Counted from the stretch's first letter, positions 1 through 8,829 are shown. The stretch: DNA of 50,464 bases from Allocoleopsis franciscana PCC 7113 (GCF_000317515.1 NC_019761.1:1-50464), one strand, 5' to 3'. Notes: generated from the letters alone by a model not told the origin. Translations and numbers: made by a program.

Positions 1-71
1 TTTACCCTTCCTGAATGATTCCTAGCTGATAAAGGGTGCCTTATACTGGCAAATGCCAATTTGCTTTTCGG

Positions 72-1542
72 GTGAAAACGGACTTGTTCGACAAGAAGCG
101 CCAACAATTAGCGGACAACGAGGCACCCCTCGCTGCCAGGATGCGTCCTCGCACCCTTGATGAGTTCATCGGGCAAGATCACATTATTGGCCCAGGACGC
201 CTGTTGCGTCGTGCGATTCAAGCCGATCAGCTTTCTTCGGTCATCTTTTTTGGTCCACCTGGCACGGGGAAAACTACTCTTGCTCGGATTATCGCTAACA
301 CCACCCGCGCTCACTTCATTGCGATTAATGCTGTCCTGTCCGGGGTAAAAGAGATTCGGGAGGCAATTTCTACCGCTCAAAAACGCCAAAAGGAACACAA
401 TCAACGCACTATCCTGTTTGTTGACGAGGTTCACCGCTTCAATAAGTCGCAGCAAGATGCCCTCCTCCCTTGGGTGGAAAATGGGACGGTTATTCTAATT
501 GGTGCGACGACAAAAAATCCTTACTTTGAAGTTAACAAAGCTCTTGTCAGTCGCTCGCGCATCTTTCAGCTCAAGCTACTGGATGAAGCGGACTTGCGCG
601 GTGTCCTTGAACAGGCACTCACTGACTCAGAGCGTGGTTATGGTCAGCTATCTGTAATAGTAGAGCCAGATGCGATCGCTCACCTAGTCAATGTCGCCAA
701 CGGTGATGCCCGTTCATTACTCAATGCTTTGGAACTGGCAGTTGAAACCACACCCCCCGACGAAACCGAGACGATTCACGTTACGCTGGCTGTCGCAGAA
801 GAATCTATTCAGCAGAGGGCAGTGCTCTATGACAAAGAAGGAGACGCCCACTTCGATACGATTAGTGCCTTTATCAAAAGCTTGCGGGGTTCCGACCCGG
901 ATGCGGCTTTATACTGGCTAGCCAAGATGGTTTATGCCGGGGAAGACCCCCGCTTCATTTTCCGCCGCATGTTAATTTTAGCCAGTGAAGATGTGGGACT
1001 GGCTGACCCGAATGCTGTAGTGGTCGTTAATTCCTGTGCGAGTGCTTTTGAGTGGGTAGGGATGCCGGAAGGACGCTATCACTTGGCTCAAGCTACGCTT
1101 TATCTCGCCAACGCTCCCAAGTCTAACAGCGTTATGGGCTTTTTTGATGCCCTAACGGTGGTTGAGAAGGAACGAGAGGCGGAGGTACCCAATCACTTGA
1201 AAGATGCTAACCGCGACAAGAAAGGATTGGGGCATGGAGCCGGTTATCTTTATCCTCATGCCTACCGCGACCATTGGGTGGCTCAACAGTATTTGCCGAG
1301 TAGTTTGCAGGGACAGGTGTTTTATCAGCCTTCAACACAGGGGTTTGAAGGGGAAATTAAGACGCAGGTAGCTCGTCATCGGGAAGCGCAGTTGGAAGCG
1401 GTGGCAGAGGGTGTTTTTGTCTCACCTGTTGAAGTGCTAACAACAGGACCAACTGACCGCACGGTTGACCGTTGGTTGCAACGCACGTTGAGTCAGGTGG
1501 GCGAACAACTTGCAGGGATACGCGATCGCATTTTCACCTTAA
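72..1542 (+). pseudogene. rarA: RarA/MgsA-type AAA+ ATPase, C-terminal fusion part lost
   Basis: This encodes a replication-associated recombination ATPase of the RarA/MgsA/WRNIP1 family, which acts at stalled forks with SSB and the clamp-loader system. Walker A GPPGTGKTT lies about 60 residues in, Walker B ILFVDEVHRF about 50 residues later, and the family's C-terminal motif KGLGHGAGYLYPH is present. I prefer the GTG at 72 (start MKTDLFDKKRQQ), because relatives begin near DLFD; an upstream GTG at 36 is also open. Cyanobacterial homologues usually carry an extra C-terminal domain (a RarA/unknown-domain fusion of roughly 730 residues). Here the frame runs into an IS701-like element at 1543, and only about 66 C-terminal residues reappear beyond it at 2636. 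The AAA+ core is intact and could still fold, but the fusion domain is gone. Confidence 0.85.
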
Positions 1543-2635
1543 CCCTCTTCTGTCACTTTCGGAGTATTCTGAATAAAAGAATTAAAAGAAAAAACTCTCT
1601 TCAGGTAAGCAGGGCAATGGATGTAGAATTACAAATCCTGAAACATTTGGCAAGAGACGCCCACCCAACAGTTGCGCTCATAGACGAATATTGTGCAGAG
1701 GATCAAGCTCTATTTAAAGACGTAAGAAATTATGAGTGCTTTAAATATTTGCACTTAGGAATAATTTCCCCAATAAAAAGAAAATCATTACCAGAGATTG
1801 CTAAAGTAGTAAGTATAAACTCTGCTCAGTCATGACATCATTTTATAGCCAATTCAGAGTGGTCAGTCAATGAATTAAAAATCCAAAGATTAAACAAAAT
1901 CAAGAGAGTATTAAAGGGAAATGCAATTACGCTAGTGATAGATGAAACCGGAGATAGAAAAAAAGGTAAAAAAACTGATTATGTAGCTAGACAATATTTG
2001 GGAAGCGTGGGGAAAGTAGATAATGGGATAGTTTCAGTCAATGCTTATGGAGTTTACTCTAACATAACTTACTGGGAGATAACAACTGACCCAGAAACTA
2101 TGCCGGAGAATTCTACTTCTTTTGTAATGACAAATCTTCAAGGTAATCTCAAGAAAACTTTAGGCGACTTATATGGATTAAGAACCTGGATAGAATATGG
2201 TTTCCGACAGTGTAAACAGGAACTAGGTTGGACAGATTATCGTTTCACAAATTTTCAACATATTGAGAGGTGGTGGGAAATTATTTTTTGTGTTTATACA
2301 ATGATTAGTTTAAATTCCCCAGCATTTTTAAGATTAAAACAATCTCGTCAAATTGAGACTGAGGTACAAGAAAATAGAGATATTAATTTTTCTAATCATA
2401 AACAATGGAATCATCAACCCGGATGGAAGAATACTTTAAATAATCTGCGTCTAATTATCCAACCACTTTTGCTATTTTGGTTGATTTATCCCTGGCTGGA
2501 TATTTTACCTAATTCTAAGTTATTGCTGGGATTTAATCATTTAATTGCTGCAATGAATCAATTTAAACCCGGTTTGGCTTCTGGATAATTTAACTTATTT
2601 ACTACTTGCTTCACCCGGAAAGTGACAGAAGAGGG
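1543..2635 (+). mobile_element. Degenerate IS701-family insertion sequence
   Basis: The element is bounded by an 18-bp perfect terminal inverted repeat, CCCTCTTCTGTCACTTTC at 1543-1560 and its reverse complement at 2618-2635. It is about 1.1 kb, short for the family. No target-site duplication is visible: the left flank is TTAA and the right flank CTAT. Together with missing rarA sequence, this suggests that DNA next to the right end was deleted. The transposase inside is frameshifted and internally deleted, so the element is not autonomous. Confidence 0.85.
1617..2588 (+). pseudogene. IS701-family transposase, frameshifted and internally deleted
   Basis: This is a DDE transposase of the IS4/IS701 type. 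The N-terminal part (start MDVELQILKHLARDA at 1617) stays in frame to about 1830. The reading then shifts by a small indel and continues as HHFIANSEWSVNELK into the motif VIDETGDRKKGKKTDYVARQ, which holds the first catalytic Asp. After NIT the sequence jumps straight to YWEITTDPETMPENS. I infer that the segment with the second catalytic Asp, perhaps 120-140 residues in full-length relatives, has been removed. The C-terminal motif LRTWIEYGFRQCKQELGWTD, with the third acidic residue, is retained. The longest surviving frame after the shift begins at 1935. Confidence 0.85.
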
Positions 2636-2844
2636 CTATGCATATTACACCCGCCTTAATCGATCGCTGGTTCGCGACTACTTCTACAACAAATAGACCT
2701 TCTTATGCGGCGCATTTGGCGAAGAACCTCACACAAGAAGAAATCCGTGCGGTAAAAGAGCTATTCACCCGCTCTTTGCTGCATCAGACGGTTAATTGGG
2801 AAAGTGCGATCGCTTTTGTCCGGGCTTGGCTGTCGTCAAAGTAG
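2636..2844 (+). pseudogene. C-terminal remnant of the RarA fusion protein
   Basis: About 66 codons follow the right end of the IS701 remnant, reading HITPALIDRWFATTSTT through VNWESAIAFVRAWLSSK to a stop. I read this as the extreme C-terminus of the same RarA-fusion protein whose N-terminal part ends at 1542. This rests on memory of cyanobacterial homologues, not on an alignment. An ATG at 2638 opens the frame, but independent expression seems unlikely. Confidence 0.55.
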
Positions 2845-2984
2845 TTTTGTGGTAAATCAAGGACATTAGCGATCACATTGATGACACCAGCAACGAGGAA
2901 GAATAGAGAGGCTCGTGTCATCCCTAAATCAGAGCAACAAGAATTGCAACTCCTCAATCATAGAGATATATACTAATAATTAAA

Positions 2985-4058
2985 TTAAAGGACATCATTA
3001 CCTAAGTCATCAAATAATGACAATTGTCCTACATCTCCGTTGTTTAAATTTCCTTTATCTTTACCATGACCTTTAGGTCTAAAAATCCACCATTGATCCC
3101 GATATTCAAGCAACCCAGCGAAACAAAACCAGGAAATTATTCGGGCAGCGTTATCATTAGGTGTTTTAGGATTTAAAGATTCTTTTGTATAAGGAGCGTT
3201 AGCTACTACATCCCGGAATTTGCTTAAAGTCATGTGATCGCCAGGACTAATTTTTTCATATATGGTTTTTATGATTGTATGTTTCTCTAATTGGTTAGCT
3301 AAATAATCAGCGATTTCAAAATTTCCCAAGTTTCCCAAGTTGTCTTGTGCTATAAATTGGTTTCTTTCTCTAGTAATCAGACCAAAATTGTAAAGGTCAC
3401 GAGTAATATTATTAATTGTAGCCTTCTTATATCCTGATGTTTCTACCACTTTTGAAATTGGCATTCCCTTTGAACCTTGTTTTTTTATTAAATTGAAAAA
3501 CTTTATTACTGTTCCAATGGGATGTTTCGGTATATAAATAAAAGGAATAAAAGGCTCTTCTTTACCATTAAGAATATCTCTATATATATCCCAAGATATT
3601 GCATACTTATGCCCTTCAAGTTGAATTACTAATCTGTTAGAGGCTAACCACTCTATTACATCATTACCAAATTTATCGATTACCTCATTCATTTCAACTG
3701 TAGGTTTTTCTGCAATATACTTGAGACATTCTAGTTGTTCAGAAGTACCAACATATTTTTTTATAACTTTATTGAACATTCCTTTTACATCAATATGCCA
3801 AGGAGTCATTCCTGAATTTCCCGTTAATTTTTTCTCGCATATATCAACACAAGCCATTTTATATAACCAAGGAAAACCTGGACACTGATCATTTATAAAA
3901 TTTTCTTCTTGCGTTTCTAGTTTCTGACTGTGTTTTCCTAAATAATTTTTGAAGTACTTCAAAAAATCTCTTGATTCTTGATTGTCAAATTCTTTTAATT
4001 CAAACTCTCGTCTGTGTTCGCTCAGTTGATGCCAAAAATTATAAGCAGGATGCCTCAT
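2985..4058 (-). pseudogene. 3' part of nuclease-NTPase gene (after in-frame TGA)
   Basis: This is the C-terminal 357 codons of the interrupted nuclease-ATPase gene that begins at 7162. It is in the same frame as the upstream fragment; the two are separated only by one TGA (4080-4082) and seven sense codons (RTDVSTY). It covers the end of the NTPase module and a C-terminal region that is probably winged-helix (for example ISKVVETSGYKKATINNITRDLYNFGLITRERNQ, a typical wHTH pattern given here in two overlapping parts of the same stretch). The protein ends with an acidic tail. The ATG at 4058 could allow a separate product, but I see no convincing ribosome-binding site. What the NTPase senses cannot be told from sequence. 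Confidence 0.7.
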
Positions 4059-4079
4059 ATAGGTACTGACATCTGTCCG

Positions 4080-4964
4080 TCAGCAGAAACCTAAAATTAA
4101 ATTTTCTTTAAAGGCACTAACTTCACGAGCAACTTCTTCAAATGCTTTATAAACTCCTGAAAGAGATTCTTTCGTTAAAATTGTTTCAAACTGATCAAAG
4201 AAAACAACTATAAATCTACAATCTGATTTTAGCTTTTCTAACGCTTTCTTAATTGATTGGCTATAAAACAATTGCTGTTCTGTACTTTCAATCGATATTT
4301 TGTGTTCTGGTAGGTCAATAAAGTTTTCATCAACTGCTTTTTGTAGGGCTAACATGATAGCCTTTTTAACAAAAAATGCTCCTTTAGCTGACCTGACATC
4401 AACATCGTATAAATAAAAATCATGCTTTAGAGCTTCATTCTGACGGCAATCTTCTGTCAACTTAACTACTAGAGAAGATTTGCCGAATCCAGAGCCTCCT
4501 GTAAAGCAAACAATTCGGGTCTGTGTTTTGCCATCTCTTATACTTGCTAATAGTTTCCAAAATTCGCTTTGCAAGTGATGTCGCCCAACAAAATTTTCAG
4601 GATTGCATGGACGATAGTCATCAAAAGCATCTGCCCTACCAATTGACGATACTACTTCTTTATCTAACTCATAAACAGCAGGATGCTGGTCTTTAACTTT
4701 TATTTCTGTTCCATCTACTAAATCGAGGTTTTCCCAAAGATTGTATCTCAAAAAATCATTGCGTAAGTCATTTTTATTAATGTGATATTCTTCTGAAGTT
4801 GGAAATACGATTACGCGAAAGGGTTCTGTATGGGAGCATCCCAATTGTGCAAAAATAAAGGGACAGCCATTATTCGCGAGTAATAATCGCGAATACTTCG
4901 GGAGATTCAATCCTGCGGTTTTTCTTCCTCCTGCTCGGCTCCAGAAGTAATATCCAGCAAGCAA
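4080..4964 (-). pseudogene. Middle part of nuclease-NTPase gene (P-loop module)
   Basis: The genuine sequence starts at 4831 (TEPFRVIVFPTSEEYHINKN); the first ~44 codons of this open frame are insertion-sequence DNA. It carries a VGR-type NTPase entry motif (ENFVGRHHLQSEF), Walker A GGSGFGKSSLVVKL and Walker B FIVVFFDQFE, characteristic of STAND/AAA-like signalling NTPases. The frame ends with LILGFC then TGA at 4080-4082, and downstream codons continue in frame as RTDVSTYMRHPAYNFW. A Trp codon (TGG) mutated to TGA is the simplest explanation. The fragment overlaps the IS passenger ORF at 4907-4964 only because the insertion fused unrelated frames. Confidence 0.75.
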
Positions 4965-5317
4965 TCATCTAGGGAACGGATGAGCTTCTGTATCTCATCG
5001 ATAACAGAACGCCTAAAAACAGACATGACAGCATCTATATGGTCAGTAGTACCAGCTTTCCCCAGATGCTTGTATTTACTCAACTCTTCGGAGGTCGCGC
5101 ATGGGAAGTATGGAGTCGGCACTTGTAATTTGTAGTACCAATATTTCTTATTATTTTGCCGAACTTGATAACGCGCTACCCAAGCCCCGGATGGAGCCAG
5201 CTCACCCTGTTTTAATATTTGTCTTTGTTGTTTTTCTAACGCTGCTATCGCCTTTTTAATACGCTCAAATCGAGCGAGTTTATCTCGCTCAATATCCTTG
5301 GAAGTCTTTCGAGGCAT
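4907..5317 (-). CDS. Passenger protein of the ISKra4 element, unknown function
   Basis: This 136-residue basic protein starts MPRKTSKDIERDK with an N-terminal charged helix rich in Lys, Arg and Gln. A central aromatic stretch, QNNKKYWYYKLQ, resembles the short beta strands of DNA-binding or integrase arm-type domains. The C-terminus is acidic (EQEEEKPQD). It lies wholly inside the IS, downstream of the transposase and in the same orientation, so it is likely co-transcribed and mobilised with it. I do not recognise a named family. A role in DNA binding or in regulating transposition is only inference. Confidence 0.6.
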   Translation of the reverse strand: MPRKTSKDIERDKLARFERIKKAIAALEKQQRQILKQGELAPSGAWVARYQVRQNNKKYWYYKLQVPTPYFPCATSEELSKYKHLGKAGTTDHIDAVMSVFRRSVIDEIQKLIRSLDDCLLDITSGAEQEEEKPQD

Positions 5318-5396
5318 AAAGATAAATCCTAATTATTCGCGATTGTAACTCGCGAAAAAAAGCAGCGTGCTTCTTTTCATACTGTTTTTGGGTTTT

Positions 5397-6251
5397 TTAA
5401 GCGCTTGGAGCAAGCTGTCGATTCAGATAAGCGCACCGCAGTTGCAGCATTTGCGGTAAATTTTGGGACTTCCATTGAGCGCCGACTATTTGTAGCCGCT
5501 TGTCTATCTGTTTGACCGCAGACTCTACAGCTCCCGAAGCAATCGAACTTAATTGTTCGGCTTGAAAGTACATATAATTGACTAAGCGATGCCTATGTTT
5601 ACGTAGATAACTTATAAAGTTAGTAGCCCCGACATAGTTAGTTTTCCGGAGTTTACTAATCGCTTCTTCGACCACTCCTTGCCACAAATCTGCTTCGATT
5701 TGTTCTAAAAACTTTTTCGATGCCTGAATTTTATAGAGGTTCTCTTTCAAATGATACCAGTCAAGAATTTCTTGTCGGGTCTGGTCGTCGGCTATTTGTG
5801 CAAATAGGTTCCACACCCCATCGTGTCCATCACCCAAGCAATAAATGGTTCGAGCCAGGTTTTGGCTGTTCACCCAATTAATTAGAGAAAAATTATCTTG
5901 AAAGAAGGCTCCGTAATATATTCCTTGTAGTCGTCCGGTTTTATACTCCTTCCAGTAGGCGGGTTTACCTTTTTCCTGTGAGCGTAAACGCACTTTCCCA
6001 CCATCGAGACAAACTTCTGTCAGTTTTTGTTTAATATTAGGTGGCGATAGCTCTACTTTCTGGGCTTGGCGATGATGAGTGCTGTGACCTACTTCTACCC
6101 CGGTCAAGACTTTCAGGTCATTCTCTGCATCTTGAAATGATTCATTTGCTGCAAGTAATAAACAGCATTTTTCCAGAAGAGGACTTAACCGTCGATACGG
6201 CTCAATTCCTAAACGTGACGCTTGTTTTTGAGTGATTTTTATCCGACCCAC
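5397..6251 (-). CDS. ISKra4-family transposase, main (C-terminal) frame
   Basis: These 284 codons hold the catalytic part of an ISKra4-type DDE transposase. Visible motifs are EVCLDGGKVRLR (first Asp), YCLGDGHDGVWNL (second Asp), DWYHLKENLY, and SGAVESAVKQIDKRLQ near the C-terminus (acidic residue). The annotated ATG (MGRIKITQKQAS) is probably not the true start: the frame is open upstream as FFIGEKTGTESG...CVGRIKIT and joins the 71-codon frame through a run of eight T residues (A8 at 6306-6313 on the plus strand). The intact protein would be about 360 residues, normal for the family. Whether the shift is programmed slippage or a mutation cannot be decided here. Confidence 0.85.
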   Translation of the reverse strand: MGRIKITQKQASRLGIEPYRRLSPLLEKCCLLLAANESFQDAENDLKVLTGVEVGHSTHHRQAQKVELSPPNIKQKLTEVCLDGGKVRLRSQEKGKPAYWKEYKTGRLQGIYYGAFFQDNFSLINWVNSQNLARTIYCLGDGHDGVWNLFAQIADDQTRQEILDWYHLKENLYKIQASKKFLEQIEADLWQGVVEEAISKLRKTNYVGATNFISYLRKHRHRLVNYMYFQAEQLSSIASGAVESAVKQIDKRLQIVGAQWKSQNLPQMLQLRCAYLNRQLAPSA

Positions 6252-6259
6252 ACAACTTC

Positions 6260-6475
6260 TTATCGTTCGGATGCGTCCCGATTCTGTTCCCGTCTTTTCT
6301 CCGATAAAAAAAAGGTTATTTGGGGGCTGACATGTTCTAGCACTTGGTCGCGCACCGCTGTTTCAATACCCTCTAACGTCTCAATTTTCTCTTGTGGAGT
6401 ATTTTTATAGAGAATTTTAGCTATCGCCTTGATATGGTCGGCTAAAAGTTTTTTGTCTTCTGGTGTCATTGTCAT
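6260..6475 (-). CDS. ISKra4-family transposase, N-terminal frame
   Basis: This 71-codon ORF starts MTMTPEDKKLLADHIKAIAK, the usual beginning of cyanobacterial ISKra4 transposases, and continues through EKIETLEGIETAVRDQVLEH to SPQITFFLSEK. The last 15 or so codons (after ITFF) are out of frame with the family. A one-base shift in the T8 run at 6313-6306 (minus strand) would continue into FFIGEKTGTESGR and the main catalytic frame. It is best treated as the 5' part of one transposase gene. Confidence 0.75.
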   Translation of the reverse strand: MTMTPEDKKLLADHIKAIAKILYKNTPQEKIETLEGIETAVRDQVLEHVSPQITFFLSEKRREQNRDASER

Positions 6476-6535
6476 AAAGAGGCTCCCTAACTAATTAAAT
6501 TGTCGCAGTTAGGGCAACATCCGCCTAGTCGGCCT

Positions 6536-7162
6536 TTATTCGCGAGTAAAAATCGCGAATAAACTTCCCGTTCTCTTGCCTTCTTGCAAAATTGGGATGC
6601 TCCCTTCTGTATCGCCCTCTTTTATTTCCTCAGCTACCCAGAGATATTGTGTTGGAGTTATCAGTAAAGTAATTACTTTAACCAGTATTTGACTCAAATC
6701 TGGTAGCGCTATTCTTTTTACATCTATAAACCAATCAGCTAATTCTTCTGGTCCAACGAAAACTAACGTCGGCTTTCTATCAGGCTTTTCTTCCTGTTTG
6801 TCTTTTATTTCCTTTATTGCACCCTTAGCATCCTGTCCAGGCAAAGCCGTTGAAAACAAATAGGCATAGGAGACATCATGATGCCAAGTTTTTCCAATTA
6901 ATTTCCATATAACATCGGCAGGAAAGGGGTTTTTAAGAAATTTGCATTCAACAAATGCTTGTTTGTTTGTACCAGAATTCTTAGCTATAATATCAATTTC
7001 CATTCCTGTTAAACTTACACGCTTCTCTACAGTAAATTTCATTTTACTGAGTAGATCTGCTACTAAAGTCTCCAAAAAATCGCCTTTTTTATTCGTATCT
7101 TTATCCCAATCTTCAGGTAGGATTATTTTAACCTGTTTTTGAATCAGCTCATGGTTAACCAT
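6536..7162 (-). pseudogene. 5' part of nuclease-NTPase gene: PD-(D/E)XK domain
   Basis: The first ~186 codons (7162 to 6605) are host gene; the last ~22 (SIPILQEGKRTGSLFAIFTRE) are insertion-sequence DNA. The protein begins MVNHELIQKQVKIILPEDW. A restriction-endonuclease-like core is visible: GDFLETLVADLLSKMKF (Glu helix), GMEIDIIAKN (catalytic Asp) and QAFVECKFLKN (ExK). This is the Mrr/RecB-type PD-(D/E)XK arrangement. Taking out the IS at 4832-6604 fuses this domain in frame to the STAND-like NTPase, giving a nuclease-NTPase-wHTH protein of about 798 codons. Such fusions are typical of predicted anti-phage or anti-plasmid effectors. As found, the gene is broken twice (IS and TGA). Confidence 0.75.
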
Positions 7163-7623
7163 TTTGTATATCCTTCCTGTAATTATTGAGATAGCGGAGA
7201 TCCGATAACTCGCGGCGGCAGGGAATCAACAAAGCATAAGGTAAATAGGTCATGCACCCTCCTCAAATCCATTGAGTGCAAGCACCTAAATGTTCTAGCA
7301 ACGTTTGATAGTCCTACCAGCTTCCAGGGACTCTCACCACTGCTCCTGCTGGCAACTCAAATGGCATCGGGTTTGACGATCACATTAATCATCGGCAGCC
7401 TACTTTATCAGCTAAGAACTATTATCGCCCTTGAATAGATGTTAGGTTTCATTGTGGATACCCTATACGAAATCTGGGCTGACTGGCGACTGGCTCTAAC
7501 GGAACGACCGGACTTAGCGACTATACTATTATTAGCGATGGTCAGAAGCAGATTGAGTGCAACACGCTCCAGCGTTGCCGATTGACCGATGATTATTAAC
7601 TTTTTTATCAGCGATCGCACAAC
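7163..7623. other. Intergenic region with a possible decayed ORF
   Basis: This stretch lies between the nuclease-NTPase gene and vapC. A short plus-strand frame at 7440-7586 reads MLGFIVDTLYEIWADWRL and ends RSSVAD. It looks like real amphipathic protein sequence but has no recognisable family and no clear ribosome-binding site, so it may be a remnant. I see no terminator or strong promoter. Confidence 0.3.
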
Positions 7624-8013
7624 TCACCAAGCAACTGTTTGTAGGTTTTCTATTTCCTTAAAATGGGCATCGCGTGTAACCAATATTAACGTATATTGTA
7701 GAGCAACTGCTGCAATCCAAATATCGTTTTCAGGTAACGGACGACCTTTAAGACGTAATTTGTGTTTGACCTCGCCGTAATGACGAGCGGTTTGTGCATC
7801 ACATTCGAGGACAGTACTGTTAGCTACAAATTCGTCAATACGTTCTAAATTCTCTTTTGAACGTCCTGATTTTCTGGCACCGTAACATAACTCGCCCACC
7901 GCAATACTAGGAATGAAAACTTCATCCGCTTGTGCAAGTCTATTTTTGACGGCTGCCTCATCTGCAAACAGAGCAATGATGATGTTTGTGTCTAACAAGT
8001 ATCTACCACTCAT
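7624..8013 (-). CDS. vapC: VapC-like PIN-domain toxin
   Basis: This is a PIN-domain ribonuclease toxin of type II toxin-antitoxin systems, which usually cleaves tRNA or other RNA in a Mg2+-dependent way. The PIN acidic residues are visible in YLLDTNIIIALF (first Asp), AVGELCYGARKSG (Glu), ENDIWIAAVAL (Asp) and LVTRDAHF (last Asp). I choose the ATG at 8013 (MSGRYLLDTN), which overlaps the antitoxin stop by 11 bases. An ATG six codons upstream (8031) is also open. The length of ~129 residues is normal. It is translated downstream of vapB and the pair probably acts as a plasmid addiction module. Confidence 0.9.
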   Translation of the reverse strand: MSGRYLLDTNIIIALFADEAAVKNRLAQADEVFIPSIAVGELCYGARKSGRSKENLERIDEFVANSTVLECDAQTARHYGEVKHKLRLKGRPLPENDIWIAAVALQYTLILVTRDAHFKEIENLQTVAW

Positions 8014-8230
8014 CGGTGTCAACCTGCTCACAATCCTGTTCTATTGCTTCGCGCATCAACTGAATATCATCGGGTGGTATTGCACCTGCAAAACGTAGGA
8101 GTTGCCAACCTGGAACGCCTTGAGTGGTTGAACCTGCTAAGGCACGGGCAAATTCTAGCACCTGCCATTGCAAGTCTTGGGGCATAACTTTTAGTTGCTC
8201 AATTACCTGCTCAACGATAGATATATCCAT
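8003..8230 (-). CDS. vapB: VapB-like antitoxin (DUF2281 type)
   Basis: This 75-residue protein starts MDISIVEQVIEQLKVMPQDLQWQVLEFARAL, the typical N-terminus of small cyanobacterial antitoxins of the DUF2281 kind that pair with PIN toxins. The C-terminal half (PPDDIQLMREAIEQDCEQVDTDEW) would wrap the toxin. It lies directly upstream of vapC, overlaps its start, and would be co-transcribed and act as the labile repressor and inhibitor. Family naming is from pattern recognition; the pairing is clear from gene order. Confidence 0.85.
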   Translation of the reverse strand: MDISIVEQVIEQLKVMPQDLQWQVLEFARALAGSTTQGVPGWQLLRFAGAIPPDDIQLMREAIEQDCEQVDTDEW

Positions 8231-8379
8231 CTTGCTCTCCTGCCCAGCATCATAGACTTATTCTAGTCAGGCTAGCGGTATCTAAAAAGAAAGCGCTCAC
8301 ACACTCAACCCCTTCCGTACCGTATGGCATCCTTAACTCGAACCTCAATCAGCAACTGAAGTTTTTTATTAGTTAGAGC

Positions 8380-8829
8380 TTAACTGCTGTACTTTTGTAC
8401 CAATGCCATTGTCCTTTTGACCAATCCAGCTCGTTTGCGAGTTCGCAACCGCACCTTGGCATCCGCTACTACTGCTTCTTTCAACTCCGGTTTGGATTGC
8501 AACAAAGCTATTGCTGCTTCAATAAACGTTTCTGGCGTAATCTCCTCCTCGTCACACACTCGCAGTAAATCAGCTCTGATTCCTTGCTCTAAATGAACAG
8601 CCAACCGCTTCCCCACCTGTGGCAGGTTGTCTAACTCCGCCTGTAATCGCTGTAACTCTTGAGGCTCAGCATTAGTTTGAGCAGAGTCGTCGGCATCACT
8701 AATTTCACTCTTGTCAGCAGCTTCCTCCTCCACCTCAAGAGAGCGCTTGAGCGAGAGTGAAGTATCGCGGGGAGTTACCTTAGGGCGCGATTTGGATGTA
8801 ATCAGCGAACGAATGTCAGGATTTGTCAT
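8380..8829 (-). CDS. ParA partner protein (ParB/ParG-like, centromere-binding candidate)
   Basis: This 149-residue protein overlaps the 3' end of parA by 14 bases, the usual place for the DNA-binding partner of a partition system. The N-terminus is basic and polar (MTNPDIRSLITSKSRPKVTPRDT), followed by an acidic, probably disordered stretch. The C-terminal half is helical and basic (LAVHLEQGIRADLLRVCDEEE, VRLRTRKRAGLVKRTMALVQ). There is no classical ParB nuclease-like N-domain. A small RHH or helical centromere-binding protein is likely, but the family is not certain. Confidence 0.7.
   Translation of the reverse strand: MTNPDIRSLITSKSRPKVTPRDTSLSLKRSLEVEEEAADKSEISDADDSAQTNAEPQELQRLQAELDNLPQVGKRLAVHLEQGIRADLLRVCDEEEITPETFIEAAIALLQSKPELKEAVVADAKVRLRTRKRAGLVKRTMALVQKYSS

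Larger units (their letters stand above)
4832..6604 (-). mobile_element. ISKra4-family insertion sequence with passenger ORF
   Basis: The element is 1773 bp. Its 24-bp terminal inverted repeats begin GGGAGCATCCCAATT (4832-4855 and the complement of 6581-6604) and differ at two positions. It is flanked by a perfect 8-bp direct repeat TTCTGTAT at 4824-4831 and 6605-6612. Removing the element and one copy of the repeat joins GDTE to PFRVIVF in frame, restoring the host gene. Inside, on the minus strand, lie the transposase (two overlapping frames, 6475 to 5397) and a 136-codon passenger ORF (5317 to 4907). Three imperfect palindromes of the form TTCGCGA...TCGCGAA sit near both ends and between the two genes. 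Confidence 0.9.

Noticed and set aside
108-455. Minus-strand ORF within rarA
   Set aside because: It is an antisense shadow of the conserved AAA+ coding region.
7408-7620. 70-codon minus ORF upstream of the nuclease gene
   Set aside because: Composition is unlike neighbouring proteins and there is no RBS; the opposite strand holds a somewhat better short frame.
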